Positions 40,601 through 53,719 of a DNA stretch of 64,000 nucleotides are shown piece after piece; position 1 is the stretch's first letter; every line of letters begins with the position of its first letter. The notes beneath the pieces were generated by a model. The model searched no databases. It was not told the DNA's origin and was given only the letters and a program-made list of their open reading frames with translations. The position numbers were made by a program, and so were the translations under genes. Source of the DNA: Myxocyprinus asiaticus. Taxonomy: Eukaryota; Chordata; Actinopteri; Cypriniformes; Catostomidae. The stretch lies in contig NC_059372.1 in the NCBI RefSeq assembly GCF_019703515.2, forward strand, positions 11,579,492 to 11,643,491, written 5' to 3'.

Positions 40601-43600
40601 TACTTTCAAGGGCCAAAACAGGTAGAAATAGATCATTAAGGTAACAATTTCACGTTTTCGCTTTTACAGTGCTGTGTCTAGCAACTAAAATATAACGTAT
40701 AGATACGTTTCTTTTACTTTTCTATTACTGTGTAATTTTTAGCGACAGAGAAGTGGCTTTACATCTGCCAAAAATCAAAAGAGCATAGGCAGTCAGTCAG
40801 TGGCGACGCTCCCCCATAATGAGAGGATTCTCACATTTTCAATACTGCTATTGTCTCATTAAACAGGTTTCACTTGGGCTAAAAATATCATGCGTTTAAA
40901 AGTTGTCATACCTGTTTGCCTATCACTGTAATCGAGCAAAAAACGAATGAAAGACCTCTCAGTAAAAACTAGTATAAAATAGGCCTAGTTATTAGTGGAT
41001 GACAATCTATTTGTACACATAAGTTACAATTATTTCGTCCACTTTGTGCGTGATAATTTGTTAATGGCCATATGCCGATTTAGTCTTCATCTTTAAGAGC
41101 AAAATGTTCTTCTCTACTCAAGTATTTAAATCTTACATTACAAACACACTCAGTATGACTTAGTTTAACACGTTACACCAACAGTCTTTCGAACAACTGA
41201 TGCCCCCTAAAGAAAAAATTACAAGATCACACGCTAAAGAAGAGTCTTGTTCTAGAGTTCACCAATGTCGTAGGTTATTCGGTGCAAAGCATCAAAGGAG
41301 AAACACATTCAGATGTCCTTCGTCTGTTTGCACATCGATATAATAAATAAATAAAATCACAATGAAAGCTAGAGACCCTAGTAGGCCTGTGAGGGTGCAC
41401 ACAAAAGTACACGTTGAGAGAGCTAGTGGGGTCACGGGGTGGGAGAGGTCGGTCGACCCGGCTGAAATGAAACTAATGGGACAGAAAATGTGTCCCCAAA
41501 TTGAACTCGACTTTTCTCAGTTGCCACAAACTTTAATAAAGTATCTTTTCAACCTCGCGACATGGAGGCGACAGCATCTCGAAAGAAACTGCCGGGATGC
41601 TACAATTTAGGCGTACACATTCATTTCTCTCTGCTGTTTAGTCACATAATGGTCTCTGAATGCACCTATTTTTTCAAGTGCCTTTCCAAAGTCATGGCCA
41701 AGCTGAAGCGATGGCCAATGCCTTTCTATTCATTTAGGTTTGGACAAACTATCCACTGAAACATATTTTGGTGTGACGCTTTTGTGCACAATTTAGTGCC
41801 TGCACAACTTAATACATTAGAAGTACAATTGACTATTGCTGGCGGACTTGATTGATGGTTTAAAATGACTCACTCCTTTGTGCTTCTCAGCCCCCCACTT
41901 AGCAAACCGTTGTGTAATCTTCATTCAAGTCTGGCAGATTTTCAATTATTCAAACAAATGTATTGTTTTCTGTACATTTTTGTGTATCAATAGAGAGACT
42001 GAAATGTTCTAAATAATTTAATAAAATAAAAATCTGTGCATTTACAACTCAGTATTCAGCATTAAAAATCGATCGAATGTCACAAAAAGGCTACCAAAAA
42101 TTCACAGTGGAGCATCCTCTCCATTCCGCATCGTAACTGTAGATTTTGGATCTGTGTGTCTAGTTCTCAAAATCTGATATGGCGATGACGTTGCTTCGAA
42201 CATAATCTAGCGCCACTTTTAAAAAAAGGCACAAAAGGAGTGGCCTGAACCATAACTTTGAAGTACACCAAGGGAGGATATTTTACCGTATATAAATGAC
42301 TTATTTTAAAACACCAGTATGGACATAGTCTATAGCCTACCTGACCGATAATTCAAAATTACGGAACAACTTCGAAAGGACGTTTTTACACCTATTGTTT
42401 CCATTGGTCTTTTGACACACGTATACACACGTTTTGCCACCATATGTATGTATGATGGTTAGTGTGTGGCAGTTCGAGCCAGACTATGAAGCAACTGAAT
42501 CTATCCAGATTTATTAGCATTTCTTTTAAATAATAGCGAATTCCAAATAGCTATTACGAACAGCTTAATTGTAAATTAAGCTCAGCATGATCATCGTAAC
42601 ATTTTCAAATATTTGTGTAAGACCTGTAAATGCTCAGTGAATCTCTCAAATTAGCCAGAAGTTCATAATACACATTAAATGTTTAAACAAAATATTTTGA
42701 TTAATAACTTATTCTCATATTGAGTTTACCTGTGAAAATACGGTGTTTGGGGAGATATAGAAATGAGTTTGTTATGATAGCGCGCATGTTAAAGATAGTC
42801 AGTGAAAAGTGCTAAGAAATGCAGGAAGTGCATAACTGGACTAAACGCTATAATTAATTTCTTGAATACCGGAACTGATTTTCAGAGACATTTGTAGCCA
42901 TGTTGATATCAGTAATAAACAGTCATCCTCCGGAATGAAGTGGTCCCCACTGAAAAGGCCCGAATTACGTGGCACGTTAATCGAATGCGTGAGATAGTAC
43001 ACAATGATGATGAGTAGACAACCTATACTAATGGAGCGCTCAGATATGAGAGACCCAGTTGTAGATATTACAAACAGTTTGCAATAAATAAAATGGTCCA
43101 TTCATTCTCTGCAAGAAAGAATGTTTTAAAATAAAAACTAACCCCACTCAGGACCACTGGTGTACAGTTTGCTCTTAAATGTAGATATAACATGATTTTA
43201 CTTTTGGGCCTACGTTCGAATTTTCAGCTGTCTACTAAAATGTAAATCTTTACATCTCCTGTTAAAATATGGAGAAAACATTTCGCTATTTATGCGCGCA
43301 TTTTCAGTCTACATTGTGCATTAATAAAAATTCACCCAAGTCTAGGTAAAACTAATAGACACTTACGTTTTATTGACCAATATAACTAGCACAAATACAC
43401 TAAACTGGTTTTATTGCATCTCACAACAATCTGCTGTTAATAGCCTAAACACAACGCCAACACAACAAAACGAAATGATAATTTAAAATCGTAAACTTTC
43501 CATACGACAGATAACCCACAGCATGTTGTACTTTTAAGAAAAACAAATACGTTTAAGATCTATCGATATCCACGATAGTGTTTTTCATTTACAGTACAAA

Positions 43601-43773
43601 AAAGTATCCCCTCTCTCGAGTAAGAAATAAATAGATTAGTTGTGCACTTCATCTTGGCAGCTGGGCTAAGAAGGGCCCACAAATAACATTTGAATAAATT
43701 GTCCATAACCTGCTTCGTCCGAAACACTCCTCCTGGAAAAAACATCATATTGATTCAGTTTTAGATAAATTAA

Positions 43774-43780
43774 ACCCTGT
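43774..43780 (-). promoter_or_regulatory. miR-10 seed match in the presumed hoxc4a 3' UTR
   Basis: The minus strand reads ACAGGGT, complementary to miR-10 nucleotides 2-8, and lies 174 bases past the hoxc4a stop codon, before the first AATAAA candidates. The next base is T, so it is a 7mer-m8 site. Little extra pairing to the miRNA 3' half is seen. Confidence 0.4.
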
Positions 43781-43953
43781 TTCGCGTAAAAAATAATCCA
43801 TAGGTATTCGCAGTAATCCATGCTATATAACATGCATTTTATATAACTGTGGACTTAAAGGAACCCCCTTTACGCACAAGATACCTACGAAAACAAAATA
43901 TATTATATTTTATAAATAATCAGTCATTTTGATCTTTCCTTGAAATAGTTCTC

Positions 43954-45265
43954 TTATAACCTTGTAATATCCTCGCCACGCTCGGTTCCGGAGAGGTCCT
44001 CGGAGGCTGACATGGTGTTAGTGGTGGAAGCTGCCGCCACAACGCCAACCGATGAGCTTGTGTTGGACCCAGAGGAAATGCCCGTAGAAGACGAGGATCT
44101 GACTTTGGTGTTTGGCAGCCTATGGTCTTTTTTCCACTTCATCCTGCGGTTCTGAAACCAAATTTTGATTTGCCTCTCCGAGAGGACCAAGGAATGAGCA
44201 ATCTCGATTCGTCTTCGCCGTGTTAAGTACCGATTATAGTGGAATTCCTTCTCCAATTCTAAGACTTGCTGGCGAGTGTAAGCAGTTCTAGACCGCTTGG
44301 GTTCCGCTCCATTGTAACTAGAGTTCACTGGAAAGAGGAGAAGCAAAGGGAAAGAAAGAATAGAAAAGAAGCAGCAAGGGAAGGATAGGGTAAACAAGCG
44401 TGACTTTAACTGAGAAATGGTGGCGACAGAGCGGGGCGAGGGTGGGTTAAAATATCTCAAACTTATGTAGCTTTCTACAATAAGGCTAAAATCACTTTGG
44501 ACTCAGCACTGAATTATTAATTTAACATTATAAAGCTTAGTTTTTCTCTGGTCCCAGGTCTCTCTCACTCTCTCACACACTCATAACAAGAGAAGCCACA
44601 TGGTGATACGACTGCCCAGAGTATACCTCGGCTATAAAATTTATGGTGGGTGTAATTACCAATGCCTAGTCGTAAATCCGCCTCAATTGTGCCATTTCAA
44701 AGGCTTCTATCCTATCGTAGCAGAGGCTGGCCAGGGGATGAGTGTAAAAAGGAGTGAGGCAGACGGAGAGAGAGAGTTAGAATGAGGGGCGAGCTTTATA
44801 GTGCTTAAGAGAAATACACTCAAGTTGCCTACCGGTGCTGACGTGAATTTTCTTCATCCATGGGTACACCACGGGTTGTTTGGCAGAGGCTGAGCTGTTG
44901 GGATGCTCCGGGGTGGCTTGATTGCAGGCGGAGGATGCAGCCGGAGGAGTGGCAGGAGAGAGGGGTAACGGTGGGGGCTCACAAGAGGCAGATTGCCCTT
45001 TTCCGAGCAGGTGCCCCGCATGAGGCAATCCATGTCCTCTTTGAGTATCAGGTTCAGGGATGCTTGCACAGTTGTACTGACGCTCCTGGTAGCTTGCCCG
45101 TGGAGGGTATAACTCCTGGTGGTGATGCTGGTAGCCACTGTCTCTTGCACGGCTGAAATATTCGGGGCTATGTTCGGGAATGTAGCTATTTTGCGAATAT
45201 TCCTCGCAAGGAGGAAATTTCGGATCGATGTAGTTAGAGTCCATCAAATACGAGCTCATGATCAT
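43954..45265 (-). CDS. hoxc4a: Homeobox protein Hox-C4a
   Basis: A group-4 homeodomain transcription factor in two exons: 45265-44833 and 44327-43954, with a 505-base intron (donor ACCG|GTAGGC, acceptor CTCTTTCCAG). Phase 1 joining makes a Val codon and a 268-residue protein. The start [20 protein letters not shown] is the classic Hox4 N-terminus. A proline-rich middle (about 97-110) is followed by the PBX-binding motif [10 protein letters not shown] (YPWM at 134-137). The homeodomain at about 154-213 includes [20 protein letters not shown] and the RRMKWKKDH end, diagnostic of group 4. The tail is Ser/Thr-rich. The open frame continues upstream of exon 2 into the intron; the splice phase shows that part is not coding. 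It specifies posterior hindbrain/anterior trunk identity in vertebrates. Confidence 0.95.
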
Positions 45266-45361
45266 TAATTTCTGGAGTGGAAAATAATTTTTCTAGCTTT
45301 GTCGTTTTTCTGCTCCATAAAGCCCTCCTACTAGCGAGCAACCCTGTAAAGTTACTTTTAC

Positions 45362-45382
45362 CACGTGATATGATGGCCCAAT
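45362..45382 (-). promoter_or_regulatory. hoxc4a proximal promoter: E-box and CCAAT box
   Basis: A CACGTG E-box (45362-45367) and a CCAAT box (45378-45382) lie 97-117 bases upstream of the hoxc4a start codon. The mammalian Hoxb4 promoter is known to use a USF-bound E-box together with NF-Y, so a conserved Hox4 promoter is plausible. Assignment is from motif, spacing and position. Confidence 0.4.
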
Positions 45383-45470
45383 GGCATGGGGCGATGTAGT
45401 CCCCGGATAAGGAACCAGAGCATTCGCCAGAGCATTCGCCAGTATACCTTCAATTTTCCGCCATTGTGCG

Positions 45471-45473
<3 letters not shown>

Positions 45474-45545
<72 letters not shown>

Positions 45546-45553
45546 GCATACAC
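45474..45553. repeat. (CT)n(CA)n compound microsatellite in the hoxc4a promoter region
   Basis: About 36 bases of CT repeats run directly into CA repeats with some CG interruptions. It lies 210-290 bases upstream of the hoxc4a ATG. Reading frames through it are low-complexity. Confidence 0.9.
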
Positions 45554-46154
45554 ACAATGGGCAAATCCTCTCGTTTCTGTTTCTAGAGTTAACTAAAGGA
45601 GTTTCATCACTGACATATTTCGAAATAAGAAATAAGCCTACTTTAACTTAAATAACGGATCTACACTACTCTTACTGCTAATAATGATAATAAATGGTCA
45701 AATGCTATTTCTGACACGTTTTATTGCTGCAATCCAGGCAGGTATCCATTAGAATTAGCAGGATATATTTGTAGGTATCTCAAGAAAACGTGTAATTCCA
45801 TAGGCATGTCTCACTCGACGGTTTATCGAATTTTTTTGTACGTAATTGGTGTTGTAGCCAATTAAAAACTTAAGAAATTATGTTTGGACCTCAGGCAGTT
45901 GAATTATTTTATTGGGGAGCATTTGGTGTTTTATTAGGCTATAAAAGCTTTAAATCAATCGTTTACAACGGATGGCATGCAGCACATTTCCGCTTCTACG
46001 TCCTATACCTTTTCATCTCAATATGTTCATGTCGTCCTGTGCTAATTATGTTTTTTGAAACCCATACGATTAGTAGAGCACAAAACTTTTATGGAAAGTC
46101 ACGTGCCTCAGACTAAGACGAATACAAACCCATCTTGGCGTTCGAGGCTTTTAA

Positions 46155-46239
46155 GTCGCCCATGTATTCCTGTAGAGACGTATTTGCGATTTTCATGTTT
46201 TTGACACAAATTCGGTTCTACAGGGTACATATAGACGAC
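46155..46239 (-). ncRNA. mir10: mir-10 microRNA precursor (miR-10b type)
   Basis: The minus strand at 46227-46205 matches the 23-nt mature vertebrate miR-10b, beginning TACCCTGTAGAACCG; the A at position 12 distinguishes 10b from 10a. The flanks form an 85-nt hairpin: the basal GTCG/CGAC pairs close, most of CCTGTAGA pairs with TCTACAGG on the 3' arm, and a terminal loop of about 20 bases separates the arms. The star arm reads near CGTCTCTACAGGAATA. It lies 0.9 kb upstream of hoxc4a on the same strand, the standard miR-10 position next to a Hox4 gene. miR-10 represses anterior Hox mRNAs. Paralogue numbering cannot be assigned from this window. Confidence 0.95.
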
Positions 46240-47608
46240 TACTGACTTTCCTCTTCATCTTGAATAGGACTAAAGCCTTTTCTGGGCAAAGTATTTGTGT
46301 GTGTGTGTGTGTGGCAGAATATTGTGGAACAAAAGTAATATTTACTTTTGCTATTATTTTTTTAAACATTCAACATGTCGAAAAGTAACCAATTTATTAT
46401 TTCACTATAGGTTTGTTGGATTATTTCCCATTGCTATTAGTCTCATTTATAATGTTTTAGCTAATAAGACTTAACAATAAGTACTGAAACCAATATACAT
46501 TATACATTTCTTTTTAAAAACGGATTACTTGTAATATTTTTATTTATTTACAACGAATTCCATTTTTTTTAACCCTCACTTACTATTTACTCATTTTCAA
46601 CACACTTGGTCCTCCGTTTATTAGGACAAAACTTTAAATGGTTTCGTAAATTCAACACAGTTTGTTCCTTTTTTAATTTTAATTGTATTTTATTTGACCT
46701 GTTCTGCCTTATTCACGTTTTCCAAGCCTGTGGTCTTTGCATTATCGTTAGGTTGAATAAAGGAGATGAGAAAGAGAGTGAGCAAGAGAAAGAGAAATAT
46801 TTTTACCATCAAATCTGATCAAATCTCGAACACCTAGGAGCACCTACTTGAAAATTCAGTCACAAACACGTTGTGCACAAAGCGGACACGTGACAGCACA
46901 GATGAAAAATAAGTTTCTTTTGTTCCGGGGGGTTTATTGTGCACGCTATTACCATATGACCGCCCGGTAACCCGCATCACCGTGCCCAGCATTTCTCTCT
47001 AAATTTTATCTAAACAGGCACAGATAAGAGAAAAATAAGGACGCGCCACTTTAAAAACTTTAGGATTTAAAAAATAAAGGAAATTGTGTATACGCAACAG
47101 AGCCTACGTTTTTAATTCCGAATTATAACCCACCAGAAATAATAAAGAAAACATTTTTATTTTTCCATAAACATGACAAAAATACAACCAACTGCAACAA
47201 ATAGACATGGCACAACTCTTTGAAAATTAAATGCTAAGAAACAGCCTTCTTGCCTTATCACCTATATATTTTTACTTCTAGACCCTACAGATGTGATAGG
47301 GGTTTTTGTCCACCCCCACCAGCCTGAAAACGCCCCCATCCACCCACTCCACCCTGCTTTGCGGACGCATTTTAATATTAGTTAGACAGCCTGACCCGCA
47401 TTTCACCCCTCGCGTTCGACTCGTTCCAATAGTTCACTGCCAAGGAGTTATTGATGAGCAAAAAGCGATGAATTCCCTCTACACACAAATGGCCTCGGAT
47501 CTTGCACCTAGCTCAATAACTAGTTATAATGTAGAGACTTAGAAAAATCTGTACCCGCCGGCGAATTTGCTTGATTCATTTGTATATTGGTGAATTCCCC
47601 CTACACGC

Positions 47609-47624
47609 AAACAGACAGACAGAC

Positions 47625-47671
<47 letters not shown>
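47609..47671. repeat. (ACAG)n(ATAG)n tetranucleotide microsatellite
   Basis: Four ACAG-type units are followed by about eleven GATA units. Perfect over most of its length. Confidence 0.95.
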
Positions 47672-47672
<1 letters not shown>

Positions 47673-50600
47673 TATGAAAAGAAAGTGGAATTTAAAATGG
47701 AAGGGTATTGCTATAACCAGGGTTTTTGGTGGGTACGCTTGAAGGAATGCCATTTTACGCCAGTATGCCATTTTATATATCCCATTTGCAGTAATTCTGA
47801 ATGATTTCATTTTCGCGTGCAATTTTCTTTATAGTCTCGAGTTAAATTTAGTTAGTCACCGAAAACATTTATACAAGATAAAAAGGACAAGGGAATTGGA
47901 AAATTGAGCCTTTTCTACATATAAGAGTTTCAATAAATTCCAATAAACATGTTTATGTAATTGTGCAGTTCTTATGTGTCCAGTAAATAGCAAAATCATC
48001 TAAATTCAGCTTTTGTCTTATTTATTGTCTAAACTATTATTCAAAAACTCTTACTTTTGTTTGTATTATATATAATTGTATTTACATTTTAATCCAGTTA
48101 TCCTAGTTAATGTAGTTATATTTACATTTATCGAAAAATAATACAGGTTGTTTTCTGTTGACAGCTTATTTATGCAAATAGTGTTGAGTTTTAGAAAGTT
48201 GTTTTCCTCAATGCAATTTTTTGTCTTGCTTGCATAAAGCTTTATAGCTCACTAGCACAACAAATTGCTCAAACTTCACCTCCTTGCCACTAACAGATGG
48301 CAAATGTGCTTTAGTTGTCCCCCTCTATTCTCAGGGAACACTGCCCTCTCTGTTTACTACGCAGCGAAACAAGATGGGACAAGAATATTGTACTTCTGTG
48401 CTGAAGAAAACAACGGCAAGACTTACCAGTTTAACGACGCGGTCCTTCTTTCCCGATGTTCATCATTTCCTCATCCGCTAAAAAGAAATAAATCAATTTA
48501 GAATAAAAATAAATAGATCATTTAGTGTAGACAGGTTTTGTAAGGGATCAAATTATATCCTATCGGAGTGCATCAAGGAATGCATATGATATTAAAATTG
48601 TGGAATTGTTGTGATGGAATCCTGCACTCTCTCACAACCCTGGTATAAATTAAAAGGCTGAATGAATATGTAGAATGTATATAACCATATTAAGGCTGTG
48701 GAAATTCATTTAAAATGTGTGGAATGTGTAAGTAACAAAAATGCAACTCAAAGTTAGCAATGTAACAGCTACATTTCAATTCTGGATTGTTTTTGGTTTT
48801 AGTACAGCTTTCCTTTGTCTCTCTTTGAGGGTGAACTGTCCAAAGGCATGATCCTTTAAACTAGGACAAGGCTATGTATTTAGCACAGGTTATTTTCAGA
48901 ACTATTTCCTTAATGAATGTAGTTATTTTTGCAAAAACAGAGGACCTAAAATGAGATCCTACTTACTAAGGTTTACATGCAAAAAACAATGTGGGTAAAG
49001 TTGCCCACTCTTTGTCTATGAGATGAATGACAAAAGTGGCCTGATTTACCTGAATTTACACTGCTAAAGAGGGCGGAAAGAACATTTTAAAAGTAATTTT
49101 AGTCAGTTAAATACAGTGTTTTTACACAGAGGGAAAACGTAACTTTGTATATCAAGACAGTGAATCCAACCAACTTCGGTCCTCGAAGAGAGCAAATCTG
49201 CCTCAATACTACAATTTTTCATTTTCAGCACTGAAAAGCTCTCACACAATAAGGCCCATCTAAACACTCTGGTACAGACAAAAGCACTATGGTATGTTAC
49301 AACAAAAGGTCTAATTCGTAAATGTAGTAAATGCAGCCCATATTGTCCCATGACCAAAAGTTCCCTTGATGAATCATAATCACGACAGTGGTTTTATTAC
49401 GATAACCACCAGCCAACCTACAAATTTTTTATTTCCCAACTCTGTTTTTTCTTATGCATTCAACTCATTTATACAGTTCACTGAATGAAGAAAATTTAGT
49501 CCACAAGAGGACAAAGGTACCGTCTTGGAATATTCAGATTGCTTTTCCAAACAGAGATTGTCTACAAACAGAATGTGGATTGTTACTAGAGGCTATTTCA
49601 GCATTTAAAGAATTGCCCTGGTTTACCTCTGCATGCAACAGCATTAATGCCTTTAAAATTCGGTGTCATTTATCCATTCTTTTCAAATGTATTTATGTAA
49701 ACAGCTCTCAAGGACAAATACTGGCACATTGTCCAGTTGTAATCTGGTAAATGGCAAAAGTAAATGGTGAACACAGTGTAGTCTGCACTGCAAGAGAGGA
49801 AAACAGAGGAATATAAAACTATTGCCCCCTATTGGCAGTTAATGTTTTTGACACAGTATTAATAGAGTTTTAATCATAGAATAAAAGAAAAGGGCGCACA
49901 GAAGGGAGAGAGGGTTCACTGAAAACAGTCAAGTTAAATGTACCCTTAATTATAAATTGCAACATCAAATTGAAGAATTCATTGAGTGCTCCTGATATAC
50001 AAATGTATGTTGTAAAGAGAAAAGAAAGAAGGAAAAAGGTGTTTCTTTTTACTAACACTGAACATTTGCTACAAATGTTTCAATGGATGTTTAGTTGGAC
50101 AACGTGTTCTTTGTTACACCACAGTGAACACTACATGATCCAGTTAAGCTCTGAATTCCCTCATTTTAAACCACAATAAAATGCTCTAAATGTATCGTGT
50201 TGATTAATATAATGTTATTTATTTGTATGTGTGTGTGTGTGTGTGTGTGTGCACTCAAAACACATTTTAACCTATTTTTAAGATTTATACATTTAATTTT
50301 CATAACAACATTTAATCAAATTAATTTTAGCTAAATTAAATTAATAAAACTTTTATTTTTATTTTGTTGAAGATTACTCCATTTAATTTGATGGAATTTT
50401 GGTATGAAATTAAAAATGCATAAATCTTAAAATAATTTTTTAGAATGTAATTTAACATAAATATGCTAAATTAACTATTTAATTGTACAACCATTGAATT
50501 AATGTTGTTAAATGGTGCTAAAGTACTGTGTAACATGTTCTTGAACATAAGAGCCATACATGTCATACATATGAGCCAGTGTAAAATTCACCAAAGTAAT

Positions 50601-53600
50601 AATTGATTACCTATAATGGATTGGATGAAAGAAAAATTAAGTAATCATTTAGCCAATGCTTATGCTAGAATATCACATAAGCTAAACTGCATTTTAACAT
50701 ACAAATAACCTATTTTCTTGGATTAATGAGTTAGCAACTTAAACGTTTTATCAAGTTCACTATCTTTCAAATGACACAACCTTTGTTTTGATGTCAACTA
50801 AAACTATTCCCATTTTTCTTAGTGCCAGTTCTGTCTACCAAAAATGAGAGGTATTTCCTCAACACTTAGCACTGAAGAAAAGCCTTTGGAAAGTCATGGA
50901 ATTTACAACTCAGCGGTATTTACAACCAGAAGCAGCCTTACAAGACAAAACTGCTGAGTTAAATAAGCCTTTAGTCTAAACTCTATTGTTTTCTAAAACT
51001 GGACATAACAAAATTTTAATCAGCAACTTATAGGGAAGCTGTGCAAAGTAGTTTTGTGAAATGTCTACAAATCTGGTTCTTATATTCACATCTCAGTGTA
51101 ATGTCATGTTCAGACTGGAAATTGTTACTCTTGTTAGAGAAGAAATATGTATAATTTATAAGTACTTGAGAAGCAATGGCATTTAGAGGTTTGCTTTAAC
51201 AAACACAGTATAAACTGAACTAAACTGACGGAAGGCGTGATTCATTGGAAAGGAAAATGAAGGAATATTAATGCAATCCACAGTTCCCCATTACAACTCT
51301 TATGAGATTGCAATTCTTTTGAGGGACCTTACATATGGAAACAAAAGCCTTTTCAATTCTTCACTAAAATAATATATTTGAGACCCTTCAAAAATTGAGA
51401 GTATTTTATTAATTATTTACTCTGCAAACTTATCTAAAATATCTTTCATTAAATATAATCATCACAACACTGGAGATCTCCTGTTATGAAGCTCTTCCAA
51501 AATGTACACAAAATCCCCTATTATTTACTACATGTTTGGTAAAGATAAATCTGCAAAAATGATTGAACGTCAAAGTATTTGGGGGACAATAACCTTTTAA
51601 ATTATTTTTCCTTCACTGCAAGTGTGCTGTAGAGGCACACAATGGAGAGTTTTGGCATATGAAAAGAAAGGAACTACTGTTTCTTATTTTTGTTCCCCTG
51701 CAAAATGTCTGCACAGCAAAAGGGCCTGAATTACTTTATGCATTTGTTCTCATTATATTTCACAGGTCTCCACAAAATCGTAACAGCAGTATGGCAGTGG
51801 AGTTCCAGCTCAACCAATCTCAGCCTTATACACAGATTATAGTGAACATTCTGAATGAACAGAGCTGTCTGACTTATTCTGTTTCCAAGCACAACATCAT
51901 AAAGTAAGATATGGCTTAAACTTTTCATACCATGATTATAATGGTTAAGTGGAGCCTCATCTGTCAAATAAAGGCCACTACATATCCAGTGGTGAAAACC
52001 AGCAAATAACAGTGATCAAAAAAAGTCATATGCTCTGTATAAAATATACTTTCTCATCCGCTGACTTTGAACCATTCAGAGCCATTTCCTCAACCATACA
52101 CGATATAGTATATTCATTATTTAATATAGTTAGTTATGTATTTTGTGTTTAGTTAATCATGTGACTGCCTCACTATCCATACTGAACTGTACACGACCCC
52201 ACCACACAACACCACATCATCTCTGCCCTGCACATGACCCCATATTATGTCCAACCTAAAGATCTATGCTCTCATTTGCAAACCAATACAACATCGCTTA
52301 GCCTCTCGCAGTCCTTCATTTTCACTTTCACCACAACATACACATCCACATACAACAAAGTAAACCATTTTCACCGATCAAACGTGGGGTGTTTTAATAC
52401 GCGCACATTCTGTGATACCAGCACACAAACCTTTCAGTGCATAAAAATTGCTATCCAAGGCAAAGCACTTCCCCCTTTTCCCCCTTATGCATGCACAACT
52501 TTATCTTACTTCAATCAAGATATATTTTACAGAGTCATGATATACAGAATTAGATTTGAAGACAATGTCAACTAAACATATCAATGTCATATTGACAGTA
52601 ATATCAGCGATATGCAACTATTTAAACGTAGACTCTAGTGCCTACATTTATCCAGTTAAAACTGAACAGAAGAGGACACATTGCGCACCACTTGAAACAA
52701 TTTTTCAAGGAACTATTAAATTACAACATTTATTAATTCCCCAGGGTGTTACGGAGGAAAGTAAATATTTAATTAAAAAGGGTACAACAAGATTATTAAC
52801 TTACTGCAACCACCTGGGATCCATTTTGGAGAGTCGAACTTTAGCAGTCTACAGACCCTGGCGCGAGTAACCCACACTAGGCTCTAAGCCGTTCTCTCAG
52901 AGATAAGACTAGCTAACAGCTGCGATTACGGACAGTTGACATTATATATGATGTAAATATATTGAGGGTTTGTCAGGTCTTGCAGGCCATAAAACCCACT
53001 TTAATGACCCCACGTGCTCTCCATGCACCACTCACTGGTCCTGCTTTGGGCAATTGGCATAAATAACGCTGAAAACTTCTAAATTCGTGGCTAGCGAGCT
53101 AAAAAAAGAGGGGTTTGTGTAAAAAGCAACATAGTCACAGTAACTCGCAAAGTGCCTCTAACAGTCAAGACAGCGAGTGTAGAAATTCAAAGAAGCACGG
53201 GAATTTACAGTGAATCTCCAATATAGGTGAGTGAGACAATTCTAAAATGAAAGCACATTTGGAACAGTAGTAGCCTATAAATGGGATAGCTGACTGTTTT
53301 GATTTTTAGTTTAGTTTGTTTTAATTGTAACATGCACAAACCTCAGAAACATGGTTATTAAAATGGCCGGTGCCATTATAAAATCAATGAAATGGCTAAG
53401 AGGTAAGAATTATGAAGGAAAAAAAAAGTAGAATCTCTGAAACCAATAGTATAGCGAAAGATATCACGCGTGTTGAACATGCTAGTAGAAAATTAGCGTT
53501 TTGTACACCAAGACAACGCTCTTGCTGTGTCCTCTGTTTCAACTTTATTGCCATGGACTTGGATTACGTGATAGTTCTGCCCACAGAATAGCTTATAGCC

Positions 53601-53719
53601 TGCATCATAGCTTCATCTAAATGACATATTTCAACAATAACGTAATAGCAGTAGCAATTCACTTTGCTTAACACGCAAAACAATACAGTTGTAGGCTGTC
53701 TTACAGAGATGTCCTGCAA

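Larger units (their letters stand above)
30437..43953. other. hoxc3a-hoxc4a intergenic interval (13.5 kb)
   Basis: No coding exon, RNA gene or transposon reading frame is supported. Content is AT-rich with homopolymers (T run 30525-30548, A runs near 36240 and 38770, T run near 38240), a short GA tract at 30738-30751 and a (CTAA)n tract at about 39020-39068. A palindromic CRE, TGACGTCA, is at 31676-31683. The interval probably holds the hoxc3a promoter and shared enhancers plus the hoxc4a 3' UTR at its far end. Candidate hoxc4a polyadenylation signals on the minus strand are at 43368-43373 and 43410-43415. Confidence 0.5.

Noticed and set aside
41362..41610. 82-codon plus-strand frame between hoxc3a and hoxc4a
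   Set aside because: No recognisable family, no neighbouring splice signals that extend it, and length expected by chance.
44328..44460. ATG upstream of hoxc4a exon 2 extending the homeodomain frame
   Set aside because: The segment is intronic: a CTCTTTCCAG acceptor at 44328 matches the phase of exon 1. The upstream ATGs before hoxc3a exon 2 (28755) and hoxc6a exon 2 (59446) are intronic for the same reason.
44860..45156. 98-codon plus-strand frame opposite hoxc4a exon 1
   Set aside because: Shadow of the GC-rich coding exon on the other strand, with no domain of its own.
47306..47542. 78-codon plus-strand frame upstream of mir-10
   Set aside because: No domain, no homologous pattern, chance-length frame in intergenic DNA.
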